Source: Baylisascaris procyonis (Eukaryota; Nematoda; Chromadorea; Rhabditida; Ascarididae). Taken from it: a stretch of 64,000 bases of DNA. The translations under genes were made by a program, and so were the position numbers. The notes below the pieces were generated by a model, which was not told where the DNA came from, did not search any database, and saw only the letters and a list, made by a program, of their open reading frames with translations. The stretch is from contig JAZARR010000197.1 of assembly GCA_037389465.1 (NCBI GenBank), positions 8,457,501 to 8,521,500 of the forward strand. The letters run 5' to 3'. Each line of letters opens with the position of its first letter. Within the stretch, counting starts at the first letter, position 1. Shown here piece after piece: positions 49,901 through 61,540 of the stretch.

Positions 49901-51923
49901 AGTGAACACGAAGGGGGGAGAAGGATGTATGGTTGATTGTTTATAACTGGTATAAGATAATGGCTCAGGGAATGGCTGTGTAAGGAATTGATGAGTAGTA
50001 GTGGGTAACTGCGACTTGGGTCGTGGGTATTCTAACAGACTGAAAGGGGTTTGGGTTGCGGGACAGGCAACGTCTTTGGACAGTGGACAAAAATTGGCTA
50101 GAAATGTCTTTTGAAAACTTGTAAATTTTTCTTTCGAGTTTTTGATAAAAATTGAAAACAGCTTTTAACTGTTGTCGCCTTTTCAAATCATATGAGTAAT
50201 AAGAGAGTGGAATGATTGTTTATAGTGGATGGTAACTGATAAAATTTATGGTAGTGCACTTATAGAATTTATAAGTTTCCATTATGTGTTAAGAATGTAA
50301 TGGTTTGCGAGCATATTCAGTTGTATTCACCTTGTGAGGCGGTCTAATGTAGTAGCGAAGTTATTATTTTTTTAGCCGTTCTTAAAGGTTTAGCTTTGTC
50401 GTATTTTATTTTTCACGATTAGTAGTTTCGATTTAGTTGATTTTTTTTGCTAAGGGGATGATAATTGTTATCGAAATTATTGAGGTTTTCGTGTGTGCTG
50501 ATAAGCGTTAAGAGGAGTATAATTGAGGTACTAGGCTCATATAAATGGCAGCTTTATTTTTGAGCCAGCCGAATTATAGCATATTGAATCATTGATGGGG
50601 TTTTGGTTATAATGGCATATTTGGCCATTATGGCCATGTCATGGTTCACTATTTTTTTCACTTTTTACCAACATATTATTTGCTTGATGTAATTCATAAG
50701 TGCATTTTTTTTCATCTCATTTTCTGCTTTATGGAATCTTTTTTGTTTTTGAATTGAATAATCGGAGGTGCATTGTTTTGATCTTTAATAGATTAAAACA
50801 GTTATCTTCGCTTGCGATCATAATATTCGTTTTGGTTTTTTTTTGATTTGTTGTTTGCCCTTGCATGCATTTTATTGTTCCATTGTGATGTTTTGCAGCC
50901 AGCAGCTCTATGCTGACCTAAGATCTCGAGATGTCTCGATTTATTAGAGGCTATTATCACCTTCGATATTGCCTCATCGTTGTGTTCTAAATTGTTACTT
51001 TAAAGGGCATTTGTGATTTTATTGTCATGTTTAATAATAATGCAAAAATTTTTGAAATTCAGCAGATTTTACTGTTTTATTGTTCGTTTTATTCGCTCCT
51101 CTTAGCTATTGTTGATCTTCAAATATATTCGTTGTTGCTCGTGATTTTCTATGCAACGCATATGAAGCCTTCGGTCTAGTTCAGGTGTACAGCAGAAATA
51201 AGTGAAATAGTCGAAGTGAGGAAGAAGGAAATGAAATGATTTACACCATGGATTTTGAATATTTGAGGCTTGTTAAAGAAGCTGCGTTGAAGACGAGAGA
51301 TGTGGTGATATGGGCATGTTGGAATATGAGAGCTTATTTGAAGTCGTATGCTCTCAGATGGCGCTGAATGCTGTTCATTAATCAAGAGACTATATATTTT
51401 GCAGCGGTAAATTTGAGTTTATTGTTGTTCATTTTATTTTACTCAATTTCGAAGCGTTTTTTTGTTGAAAATGAAGAAAGGGTCTTTATTGTGTCCTTTT
51501 AAAATTTGAAAAAAAAAAAGAAAAACTGGGAGCAGCTAAAATGTGCTATTTTTATGCATCAAAATGGTTGACTTAGCAAGCGCAATTACTATTATTATAG
51601 CTTCCGTAGTTTTAGTGTAACATCATTTAATAAGTGTATCTCATTCGATAAAGTTTTAAACGTTAGAAATTTCTGCGAAAATGGAATATATGCAGCTAAC
51701 ATATTCATTCATTTCAAAACCTCTTTTCTCTTCATTTCTCCATGTGGACATACATAATTTGAAAACATTTGCAAGTATTGGATCTCAATATTGAAACGTT
51801 GAAAAGAGTTTTAAAAATTTCCATGCTAGAGGAAGTGTGGAATTTCTAGTTGATTGGCAAGGCAGTTAATTTGGTACTTTAATGGGAAATAAACAAATTT
51901 GATGGCAAAGATTTACGACAAAT

Positions 51924-51983
51924 GGTCTCAATACGAGGAATCGAATCTTCCCAAACGATACACTATTCCGCATTGCTGTGACC
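51924..51983 (-). repeat. Truncated tRNA-like sequence (- strand)
   Basis: On the - strand GGTCACA pairs with TGAGACC (6 of 7) like an acceptor stem, and a B box GATTCGATTCC is perfect (51937-51947). AGCAATGCGG resembles an A box. The body is about 46 nt between the stems, too short for a nuclear tRNA, so it is probably a tRNA-derived repeat or pseudogene. It lies near the point where strand composition reverses. Confidence 0.4.
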
Positions 51984-52108
51984 ATGAAATAAAATCGTGC
52001 AACCGTTCGATGCGCACTTTATAGCGGTTTTAAAGTCGTTTTCACAATACAATCTTGATGGGCAACTCAACTCGAAACTCATAAAAACTTGAGCGTCTTC
52101 AAGAAAAA

Positions 52109-52491
52109 ATGAATGAAAACAACATCGCCGATTGGGGAATTAGTTTGTCACCAACAGAAAAAAAAGAACGGCGAACTTTGCGATATTTATCAACATTTCG
52201 GCTATGCCTAAATTTCTTTGAAGCAATAAACAGGTGTTATTGTTTTTGACTTATTATTTAATAACATATTTTAGATCTATTCGGTCTATCCAGAAATCCA
52301 AAAAATCCACCTATAGTCCCATGAAATTTTTCAGGCTGAACACATTCGGAAGAAATTGAGATCTCAGGAGTGTTTTGGGCTTGTTGGATTTGAAAATTCC
52401 GCCAGTTTTATATAGGCATTTAATTGATGTGGATTCCAACTTGGTTGGTATCAGCACAAAAGTATACGATATGTATATTGAGACCATTTGA
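52109..52491 (+). CDS. Possible two-exon small protein, unknown function
   Basis: Exon 1, 52109-52233, starts ATG and ends at AG|GT in phase 2. Exon 2, 52368-52491, starts after GATCTCAG and ends TGA. The joined frame gives 82 residues, Lys/Arg-rich then hydrophobic, with a balanced protein-like composition (LGLLDLKIPPVLYRHLIDVD). I do not recognise a family. Weak points: the exons are short, the antisense frame is also open in both, and regional strand composition suggests leftward transcription. It could be a transposon relic. Confidence 0.25.
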
Positions 52492-53137
52492 AAACTACTC
52501 GGTGAATTCGAGTATTACTGTGATCAGTAATTTACTCATTTTTTTGGCGCAATAGCCTAGTCACAGATCTGCTTACAAAGTGCAAATTAAGTGCATCTCC
52601 AGCATTAGTGCCACATTTCTGAAATGAAACTATCGCTTGAGGGCATATCGTTGTCATGTTCTAACTGCTCAGTCAGAAGATGCAGCACATTATAATTTCA
52701 AAATTATGCAAATAATACGATTCAGTATATTCCAACGTTAATGGAATAAGGAAGAAATTTTTTAAAAATTCACAACTAAAATTGATGAAAGAATTAGAAA
52801 AAGTACGCAAAATATCGGAATTTAAAAAAAAAATCTTCAATTTAATCATTGAATTTCCAATATGAATACGCAAACGATGATTTATTAGATTGAATTTTTA
52901 TGCTTTTCTTTTATAATTATTCAGTACTCATTTTATTATATAATAAATGATCGCATTCAACAAAGAATTTTGATAGAACAATAATGCAATAGGTCAGCAC
53001 ATCACAACACTCTCATTCGTTCAAGTTTTCCTAATATAAATTTTTTCATGAATATGGCAACCGTGGAATTAGGCCTTGCTAGTCCCAGTGCAGTAAATTC
53101 ATAAATTCATAAAAAAATTTCACAAATTCAAGTTCAT

Positions 53138-53269
53138 AAAATTTGTAAATTCATAAGAATTTTCAACGACAATTCTTTTATAAAATATGTAAATTCATCG
53201 AAAATTTTCAACGAAAATTCTTTCGCAAAATTTGTGAATTTTATAAAAATTTTCAACGAAAATTCTATG
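53138..53269. repeat. Minisatellite, about 45-bp unit, three copies
   Basis: Copies at 53138-53181, 53182-53226 and 53227-53269 share AAAATTTGTAAATTCAT, then ATTTTCAACGAAAATTCT. A degenerate partial copy lies upstream from about 53099. Each unit contains a near-palindromic AATTTTCAACGAAAATT. Confidence 0.8.
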
Positions 53270-55605
53270 TTACATTTCATCAATAAAATATTTGACAACC
53301 TTTGAAATCAAAATAACGCATTGAAAGTGTTATCGCTTAAAACGCCATAGTTAGTGAGATTATTCCTAAAGATTTCACAAGAAAAACTAATTAATGAAGA
53401 TAATAAAGCTGACGAATAATATCAATGAAATTTTGTTTAAGCTTCTCTACATAATCTCTTATTAGCATCTATTCTTCCATATTTTCATACATTATTTTAC
53501 CGCCAGCTATCTTCCACTAAGTTGATGTCAGAGGTCATATGTTTATCACAGCAGTAAATTCCCTATAGAATGGACATAGAATAAGATCATTAATGTTGCA
53601 GATTATCACAAATTTATTTTTTATGCAAATATACGATGGCTTAATTTGTTTGGATATCTCTCTGAGAAAGAAAACTTTGCATATTTAAATTTGTTGATTT
53701 AATTCTGCCTTTTTGTCTATTTCATATTTATCCATTTTGCAAATTTATTAATGCATCAACAAAAAAAAAAAATCTGCATAATTGTAATACTCTGTATTTG
53801 TCTATTTTTTCATCAAGTGATAAATTTCACTCGTTGCAATCAACGAAATAATGCGTAAAAGATGATCAATTTTCTATGGGAATGACGATCAATCTCTTTA
53901 GAGGTCTCGATATATGAAATACGAAGAAATGCATTCGTCCTTGACGATGACAAATTCTGATTTATATGCCTCAACGATTTATCTATCGACCGGTAACTCG
54001 TCTTCGATCATACCAACTTGCGCATTACATGCATCAATGATTCTCTTTTACTATTAAATGAGCCATCGGAGATCAATCTGATATCCTGAAGGTAAGATGA
54101 GTGCTTGCGTCGATATAAATATTGCACTTAATTTCTTGGGAGGGGGGGGCGAGAGGAGGGAGAATGGGGGACGAGACGAGGGGGCTAGAAAGTACAATCA
54201 CTTAAGTATTCATTCAATAGTCGAGTTAAACGATGCAAATTAAGATTATGATGCAACATAACATCGGATCTCAATTCATTCGTGCTGTTTTTTTGTTTCA
54301 TTTAGACTCCTTCTTATTGAATTATAAAGGAAAAAACCGAGAGGAATATAAGTATAAGGTAGAGCTGAAAGCAGGTCTATGCATGAATAAAATGAGGGTA
54401 AAAAAAATTGCATTCATTAAAAAAAACCTTTAAGATTTCGATGAATCATCTTTTATTAGAAGCCATTTTAGAAAATCTATTCAAAACATTTGCAATGATG
54501 AAAATCGTTTTGAAAGTATATAATTCCGATCTGCATCACATCCATTAATGTTCGATCGGGTTGAAACACTTCAAATATTTCTATTCTACCAATCGGTTTA
54601 TCGAACACATGGATGATTTTCGACTCAAGATTGCATCAACATGTGGAGTAAAATTGCCTAAACGTAGACAGAAATTGGTGCTGAAAAGCGAAATTGTTGA
54701 ATCAGTTAGATGCTGTCAATTCCTATTACGAATTTGAACAAGAAACTACAGTATGAAAACTTCCTGTTCAATTTAAATTTTTTTCGTCATTTGATCTAAA
54801 GATTGATCATTTACAATATGAGATGAGTAAATCTTGAGTGACATGCGCTCACATCGATTCAATTGCAATATTTTTGCGAGGAAAGCTTATATTCAAGGTG
54901 ATTCTCTTTGATCGGCACAAGATTGAGTCTACACAGATGGAACATTTTTTGCAGAAAAAAACATTATTTGACATATTTCAATAAGTAAGAAGATACGGTA
55001 ATATGCAATGAATGTCCTGAATTAAGGCGAATAAATGATTTTATGCGTATATCGTGGAGAGCAAACAACTTCAACAGATGCAATAACAATGCATTTGATG
55101 AGAAGAATTTTTGCAAAAGTTTCTCAAATATATTGCATATTTAAGAGAATCAAATATTTAAAAAAAAGGCATTGCAAATCACGAATTTAGCAATTCTTTA
55201 CAATAAAAATATAGATGTTTTGTATTGTACAATGGGACACATTGCAGAGATCTAAAGACCTATGAATTTATTATCATGAATTAGTTTCCTCGATGATTGA
55301 AAACGTTCTAGGAATTAATAGCAAACTTTATAGGAGGTCTCTTTCATAAGTTTTTAGCAATGATAAGCGTTAAAAATATGCTTATTGATAAATAAAAAAA
55401 CTTACTGATAAATATCAATAAGTTTGATCAATTCTTATTTAAAAAATTAATCCTACCATATTATATATTTAAATCATTCTGATAACGTTTCTTCTTTGAT
55501 GAAGTTTTCTCTAGTTACATTTATACATTTAAAATATACATATATCAAATACGTGCTACAATTCGGCTTATAAAGGCGATCGATGAAAAGAGAAATGCTT
55601 GAAAA
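53270..55605. other. Intergenic spacer 3' of the calexcitin-like gene
   Basis: AT-rich, with C over G on the + strand (3 G and 16 C in the line starting 53461). A homopurine tract with G8 lies at 54140-54185. No gene seen. Confidence 0.5.
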
Positions 55606-55611
55606 TTTATT
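55606..55611 (-). terminator. Candidate poly(A) signal of the calexcitin-like gene
   Basis: TTTATT on the + strand reads AATAAA on the - strand, starting 13 bases after the stop codon at 55624. This would make a very short 3' UTR. Confidence 0.4.
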
Positions 55612-55623
55612 TCCGGATTACTT

Positions 55624-58600
55624 TTATGGATAACCAAGAAGATAATTGCCTGCGGCATTCAAATCTTTCGAATGAAAATATTCATCCCATAATGAGCAAA
55701 ATTTCGTATAGTCGATTGCCATTTTTTGTGATCCATCTGGCATCTAAAAACTTTTCAAGAACACTATAATATTTTAATTGACGAATATGCACCTTCAAAG
55801 GTTTTGCATTGTAACATTAATAATTCTATGTGTTTTACATTATTCTAGTCATTCCACACCATTGCTAAACATTCGAATATCCCTTGATGCATGGCCAATA
55901 AAGATAAGGCAAGGTAAGAAGGCAATGAATAAGAGCATAGCTAATATGACTCTTCGTTATTTCTTGGACATCACGAATCTTCAAATAGCTCTATCGTCGA
56001 CCACTTCAATTTTTACTTTATCGAAAATCCAAATAGAATTCACACAAAAATATAAAATAATTTAAACTTAAAGGACAGTTTTTTTTTTGCTGGTCATCTT
56101 TGACCAGTTGGAAATGACTATGATGAAATTTTCTCATTAAATTTCAACTGAGGTGAATCATATTAGCAGTGGAATAAAAAGGATATTTATAAATCTTATA
56201 GCTGTTTAATTGCGAAATATTCGCTTATTATGTGCAACTTTGAAATGAAGAATTGATTTGTGTCATGAAATTATTGATAGAAAATTTGAATTTTATTTCA
56301 AAATGCTGAAAACACTTTTAGTGTTTTGAAATTCAGGTGTGTTTTAATTTGGAATTTCGATTATGAAAAGCTGAAAAATGATACGATTAACCAAAAAATA
56401 TTTTTATATGTTAAATATTTTGTCGACAAGTCTATAATATTAGCCGAATATCTTTGCAAAATAAACGATAGTGGGCATATTCCACGAGTCTATTTTATAC
56501 TACTATCGACATTCAATAGTTGACAAACCTTTGCAAATTTATCGAAGCAATTCACAGCTTCCATTCGTCCAATATTAAAATATGAAAGAACTTCGATATA
56601 TTCAGCCAAATCGATCAATTGATCCCCTTCAATTGTAATTTTTCAAATTTTTCATAAATTGTTTGAAAAAAATGCTAAGATTTTTAGTTAAATCTAACCT
56701 GAGCATGCTAAGAACAAAATATATTGCAAGAGGTTCTAAAGAAATAAAACTGCTTTTGGTATGACTCCTCGTCCCGTTATATTACTCTCTATATATTTTC
56801 TATGCAACTAGAAGATCAAAATAGATTAGTAGAGCATATTGTTGAGGATTTAAGCTTTTTGCCTTTCAGTGGCGTACAATTTTATGTTTTCTCGTTCATA
56901 ACACAAAGTTTGAAAAGTTTTTGATTGGTCTTCTCAGCTCTATTGGCATTCATTTAAAAAAGAAAACAGCTATAAATTATTTTTTGATCCATCACGGACG
57001 AGCATCTTCTCGCCTTTCTCCCCTTTCCTTCCCCTACCTCCATTCCTACCCTCCCCCCCCCCCCCAACCACTCCACCCAACACGACACGAGGTGACCACT
57101 AAAGGGTTAAATCTCAGATGTTGGGGCATGAATTTTGATGAAATAATTCTTTAATACGTATTTCATCGCTTGAAATAGATCGTAGTACAACAACCCCTCC
57201 CCCCCCCTTTGATATTAAAATCACACACGATGATGTTAATTTGCTCAAAAAACTTAAGGAGGGCACATCTCTTCCCATCCTCCCCCCCCCCCCTTCCGTT
57301 AAGAAATAAAGTCATAGCATACCTGATGCATCAAATAATTGAAACATATATTCGAGATAAAGCTTTTGCCAACATGGATCTTCACCGGTGAGTGTACGTT
57401 GCCACATTGCGATCCAATTCTCCAACGATACCTTTAATCATTAATGAGAAAATGATATATTGGCCAACTTAATAGTCGATTTAATCTAACCAATGAATTT
57501 TGCGTTTCATTAGTATTCAGTAATAATTGTTTAAAAACAAATAAGTGATATACGATAGAGAATTCTTGAGAAATATTCCATAAAAAAGATCTTTAACTTA
57601 TAAATTTGGCATTTATATTTTAAAAAGGAGTTGCTCAAATTGAGAGTTTACAAACAGAAGTGAAAAAATTTAATTTTTTGATCAGACGAAGATGGTTTAA
57701 GTTCAAACAGATTATGAAAAAACTTTTTTTCGCGATAATAAATTAGGCAGAATAGGAGAGAAACTTTTGAAAATTTAAAATAAGACGATAATAATTTTTG
57801 CAGTGAATTTTTTTAGCAAATTTTTAAATTTTTTAACACTTCATCTATATGTTTTGATCAAAGAAATTTTGTGATTCAAGTTAAATTTTTTTTTTTTTTT
57901 GGTAAAGAGAAATTTCTATAGTCCCATTTAGAAACATTAATAACTCTTTAGATCATAGGTCAGTTATGTTGTCATAATTATTTGTATTACGATATATAGT
58001 TTCATTTTATCGACGATCAGTTGTATTTTTCATAATTCAAATAGAATATTGCCGAATATTGTAATAATTTTTGAATCAAGTAAATTCTTAATGAATGCTT
58101 AGTAAGCAAACACATATGCATCTCGTTAGTTGCTTTTTTTTATGAAAGCATTTATGTTTGAAGTATTCTTTATACAGCGGTTGAAATTGTTAGAGATATT
58201 TAGCATAAATAAGCAAACCCATTTCAATAAACATTTTTCATCGTTTCGGGCAAAAATCCTCTCAACTGGTAGTTGAAAATTCGAAATTAAAGCCCTATCG
58301 ACCGGAAGGATACTGACAAACTCAAGCTATAATGAATTAAAAATCGAATTCTTGCTTCACAAATTTTATTGTTTACTTAGCAACGTTATTATACATTGCA
58401 ACGCTGAAAGCAAAAGACCGACGATGAAAGTTAAAAAACGTTATTATAAAAGTAAAAGCAAAATTGCTCTCAAATTTTTTCATTTCTGGGACGTCTCCTG
58501 GAATACGTTTTCCAAATAGTATATTAAATTCCTTCGAATCTTCTCTATGATTTTGGAACGATTTAATTGCAAAGTTTAACTTTAATATAGGAAATAAACA

Positions 58601-60754
58601 GAATTTTACTACTATCAATTTCATTAAATTACGTGGGAGTTGCTGTGACAGCTACCTCGTGCTTTACCAGATAAAAGTGAATAAGCAGCAACACGTAAGC
58701 AATGATAGTTTTGCACTGATGTGAAACATCTCAAATTTTTTACTCAAAATTGCATGACATCATTCTATGCTGTTGCCTATTTTCTTATCCACCTATCGAA
58801 TCGACAATTTTCACTAGTCATAGCATAAACTTTATTGACATATTCATCGTCTGTTGACGTAGCACATCATCGATAACTGAGTTCCTCACCGGAAGATGCA
58901 AAATACGTGTCCCACATCTGTTTATTGATTTTTACAAAAAGTTTTCAGAAATTTAAGTAAACTTGAGGCGAGACTTGAGATATTAAAATATTTGAAAATC
59001 CTATAATAGAATAATAAATTTTTAGGTTTTTATTGCAGAATGTTTTCTGTATATATCTTTTAAGTCATAAACTGATTTATAGTATTTGGATATTGAATAA
59101 AAAACAGAAAAATAAAGACAAATTTAAAATGAATAAGTTGAAATAACATACATTTCCATCTTGATCTGGATGTGTTTCTTCCAGGAGGCGATCCCAAATT
59201 TCTTTCAAGGCGATATTCGCTGATTTATACTCATCGCTATTTTCCCCTCGCATTGCTTTTATTATTTCTGTGAGAAGGCGATAATCTCCCCACTCAAGAA
59301 CACCGCTGTGATTCACATCTTAATGTGATATTTACACTTCATACTAGACTTTATATTAATAAATATGAAGTAAATGATGGTTTTCCTAATCGAATGTGAT
59401 CCCAATCAATGCGGATCTCTCTGATTTATATTCCATTCTAATCGATCATTTCAACGAAGAAAACAGCTGTTCAATATGGTTTATGGAGAAGGATCCCACT
59501 AGCGGTTTTCACCGTCATCCTCTAACCGCAGCTGATAAGCAACATATCGATGGAAACGTAATTAGTGATAAAAAGTTACACTTGTAGTAATCAGTAATTT
59601 TAACAAATGGCACTCATACTTGAGGATTTCCGTCTCGTATTTTATTGAATGATCTGATTTTAAGACAAGGAAAAAAGACATGAAAATATGGTGGTATCAG
59701 AAAATTTTCGAGATACATAAACGTTTTTATTTCACTCGCTGATAGACAACTAAGAAATGAAGAAAAGTGCAAGTTAAATATTTTGAGAAAAGACTTTAAA
59801 ATTTCAAAAAAAAATCTTCCAAAAAACTTTGACGTTCTTTATTTTTATAACAATTTAAAAATACTTTGTATTTGAGGAATGGCATAATTCAGTATTTCTA
59901 ACAATTGCTTTGTGAATATTTTATCAGAAATATGTAAAGTATATCTCTAATAAAATATTGCAAAGGAAATATTCTCTGTAAATAATTATACAACCGATCA
60001 ACATAATTTATGAAATTTTATATATGAAAACGCTCTTCAATAAAAATATTTTAGCTAAGCATTCCATATATTCCTTTTTATTATTCTTTATTATTTTCTA
60101 TACAATCGTTATATATACTCACTCATAAGTATAGTGTTTTTTCTTTATATTTTTCCTGACCTTCTCTTTATTCTTTTGCAAATAATCTAATAGTATATAG
60201 AAATTTATAACCTATTCATATCACCAAAATGAGAAAAAATTATGAAAATTATAGTAAAACTACTGTAAAATTATTGTGCAGTATACTTGCCCACCTAAGA
60301 ATACAGCACTATATCACTCCGATCTCTGCAATGCTCACATCTTCAATTATTTATCGACGTGTCGTCTATGTTTTTAGCTCTTCTCATACTCTGATTCTTA
60401 TCGTCTCTGCTTAATGACGTCTTTATTAAAATTTCTCTTGTAATTTTAAATATTTCATATTAGAGAAATCCTCCGAGCGAAATCTATGATTCATTTTCCG
60501 GAAGGAGAAAGTTATATTGAAGAAACCTACGAGACAACGATGAATGGAGACACTTCCGATTACGAGAAAATTTAAGCAAAATTGTATTATAAAAAGTTTA
60601 TAGTTAAGGTATTACATTTATGAGAGAGAAGAAGGAAATTATGGTATTAGCGATATTTAAGAAACCAACCAAAAAATGTTGCAAATGCATGATGCCATTT
60701 TCGAAGTAAGAATGGATCGATTTCTGGAAAACTCTCAATAATATACTCCACCAT
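55624..60754 (-). CDS. Calexcitin-like EF-hand calcium-binding protein
   Basis: Exons on the - strand in coding order are 60754-60670, 59318-59152, 57431-57323, 56626-56529 and 55743-55624. Phases 1, 0, 1, 0 all match, giving 192 residues, close to squid calexcitin (about 191). EF-hand 1 is at 29-40 (D, N, S, E, D at positions 1, 3, 5, 9, 12). EF-hand 2 is at 78-89, with His at position 1 and Asn at 12. EF-hand 3 is at 118-129 and complete. EF-hand 4 (about 149-165) is degenerate. The C-terminal FCSLWDEYF and AAGNYLLG fit the family (C. elegans cex-1 and cex-2). Calexcitins are cytosolic neuronal calcium sensors. The start is the ATG 22 bases after a strong poly-T CAG acceptor, which could be a trans-splice site. 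A tiny upstream exon (61295-61285) would also fit in phase and add 11 residues. Confidence 0.9.
55787..56065 (+). CDS. Possible small secreted protein, antisense to a calexcitin intron
   Basis: A 92-codon frame starts ATG and has an N-terminal hydrophobic stretch (FCIVTLIILCVLHYSSHS) like a signal peptide, with an NMT glycosylation sequon later. AAG|GTAAGA at 55913/55914 is a strong donor after residue 42, so the true product may be spliced. It lies wholly inside the last intron of the calexcitin-like gene on the opposite strand. No family recognised; chance is quite possible. Confidence 0.22.
   Translation: MHLQRFCIVTLIILCVLHYSSHSTPLLNIRISLDAWPIKIRQGKKAMNKSIANMTLRYFLDITNLQIALSSTTSIFTLSKIQIEFTQKYKII
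57053..57293. repeat. Three poly-C runs
   Basis: C13 at 57053-57065, C9 at 57199-57207 and C12 at 57282-57293, all just 5' (on the + strand) of the third calexcitin-like exon (57323-57431). They read as G runs in the calexcitin transcript. Confidence 0.9.
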
Positions 60755-61467
60755 ATTTGAGCGATAATAGTAAACCCTGAAAAAAAAAATTTAAACTTTT
60801 CGCATTAGTCATGATCATAAAAAAAACAATTTTTTTTGATCCGCGCTTTAAAAAAAATGCAAAAAAAATCGAAGCCTTAAGAAATACATAGATAAATTTA
60901 TCAAAATTATCAAAATTTTCCAGTCGTTTTAATTCATGGGAAAAATTTTCCATATATATCAGTTATAAAAATTTTATTCATTTTCCAGCTGTTTTACTCG
61001 ACGTTGAAAGATCACTATTTCCCTTGAAATTTCACTAACATTTCAATTTTTCTTTCCACTTTTAACTCCTTAAAGATTAGCGAGATGAAAGAGGATGAGA
61101 AAGGGGAAGGAGGGAGCGTTGGCATTGATGCTATCTTTTCGATCCTTTAGTCAGCCTAAAAATACAAGCTTGCTAGTCAAATTCAAAGGGACTTCTAAGT
61201 AGACGAAAATTTTTTTTCGGTCCTCAGCCGATCATCGGAACATTGTTACCAACAATATGACAGCTGCTAAAAAAAGCGCCTCACTTCATTTTCATATCAT
61301 CCTTTGTTTTTGCAAACTTCATATCCCGTTGAATAATCGCTCATTTTTAGCCCCAGAAAAGTAGCTCCTAGTTATATATGACCTTCACTATAACGTTTAT
61401 TGCATTTTATATATTTTAACCGAATATGTATATTTTAAACTTTATTATGTATAACTGCAAAAACTAC

Positions 61468-61540
61468 ATCCGGAAAATCCGGAAAATTTATTGGCATCAA
61501 TTGAATCCGGAAAATCCGGAAATTTATTGAGACCCGCAAC
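61468..61540. promoter_or_regulatory. 37-bp tandem duplication carrying four CCGGAA cores
   Basis: Copies at 61468-61504 and 61505-61540 each contain ATCCGGAAAATCCGGAAA and TTTATTG. CCGGAA is the core of ETS-factor sites. The array lies about 700 bases upstream of the calexcitin-like ATG and about 170 upstream of its candidate extra first exon. Confidence 0.35.

Larger units (their letters stand above)
38078..51920. other. No recognised gene; strand-asymmetric, possibly transcribed rightward
   Basis: About 13.8 kb with no exon I can assign. The + strand is strongly G over C and T over A, as in the cki-2 introns; three sampled 60-base lines (42361, 46441, 50461) give 16/3, 18/3 and 16/4 G/C. 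G runs are on the + strand (G16 at 43974-43989). Isolated acceptor-donor pairs exist, for example around 38647-38676, 39708-39751 and 44311-44344, but they do not form a coherent coding chain. Frames on the - strand (48483-48788, 41166-41441) look somewhat protein-like but lack motifs and splice context. Confidence 0.45.

Noticed and set aside
57209..57391. + strand frame ending at a good-looking GTGAGT donor
   Set aside because: It overlaps antisense the calexcitin-like exon 57323-57431, whose - strand translation (VSLENWIAMW...) clearly continues EF-hand 2.
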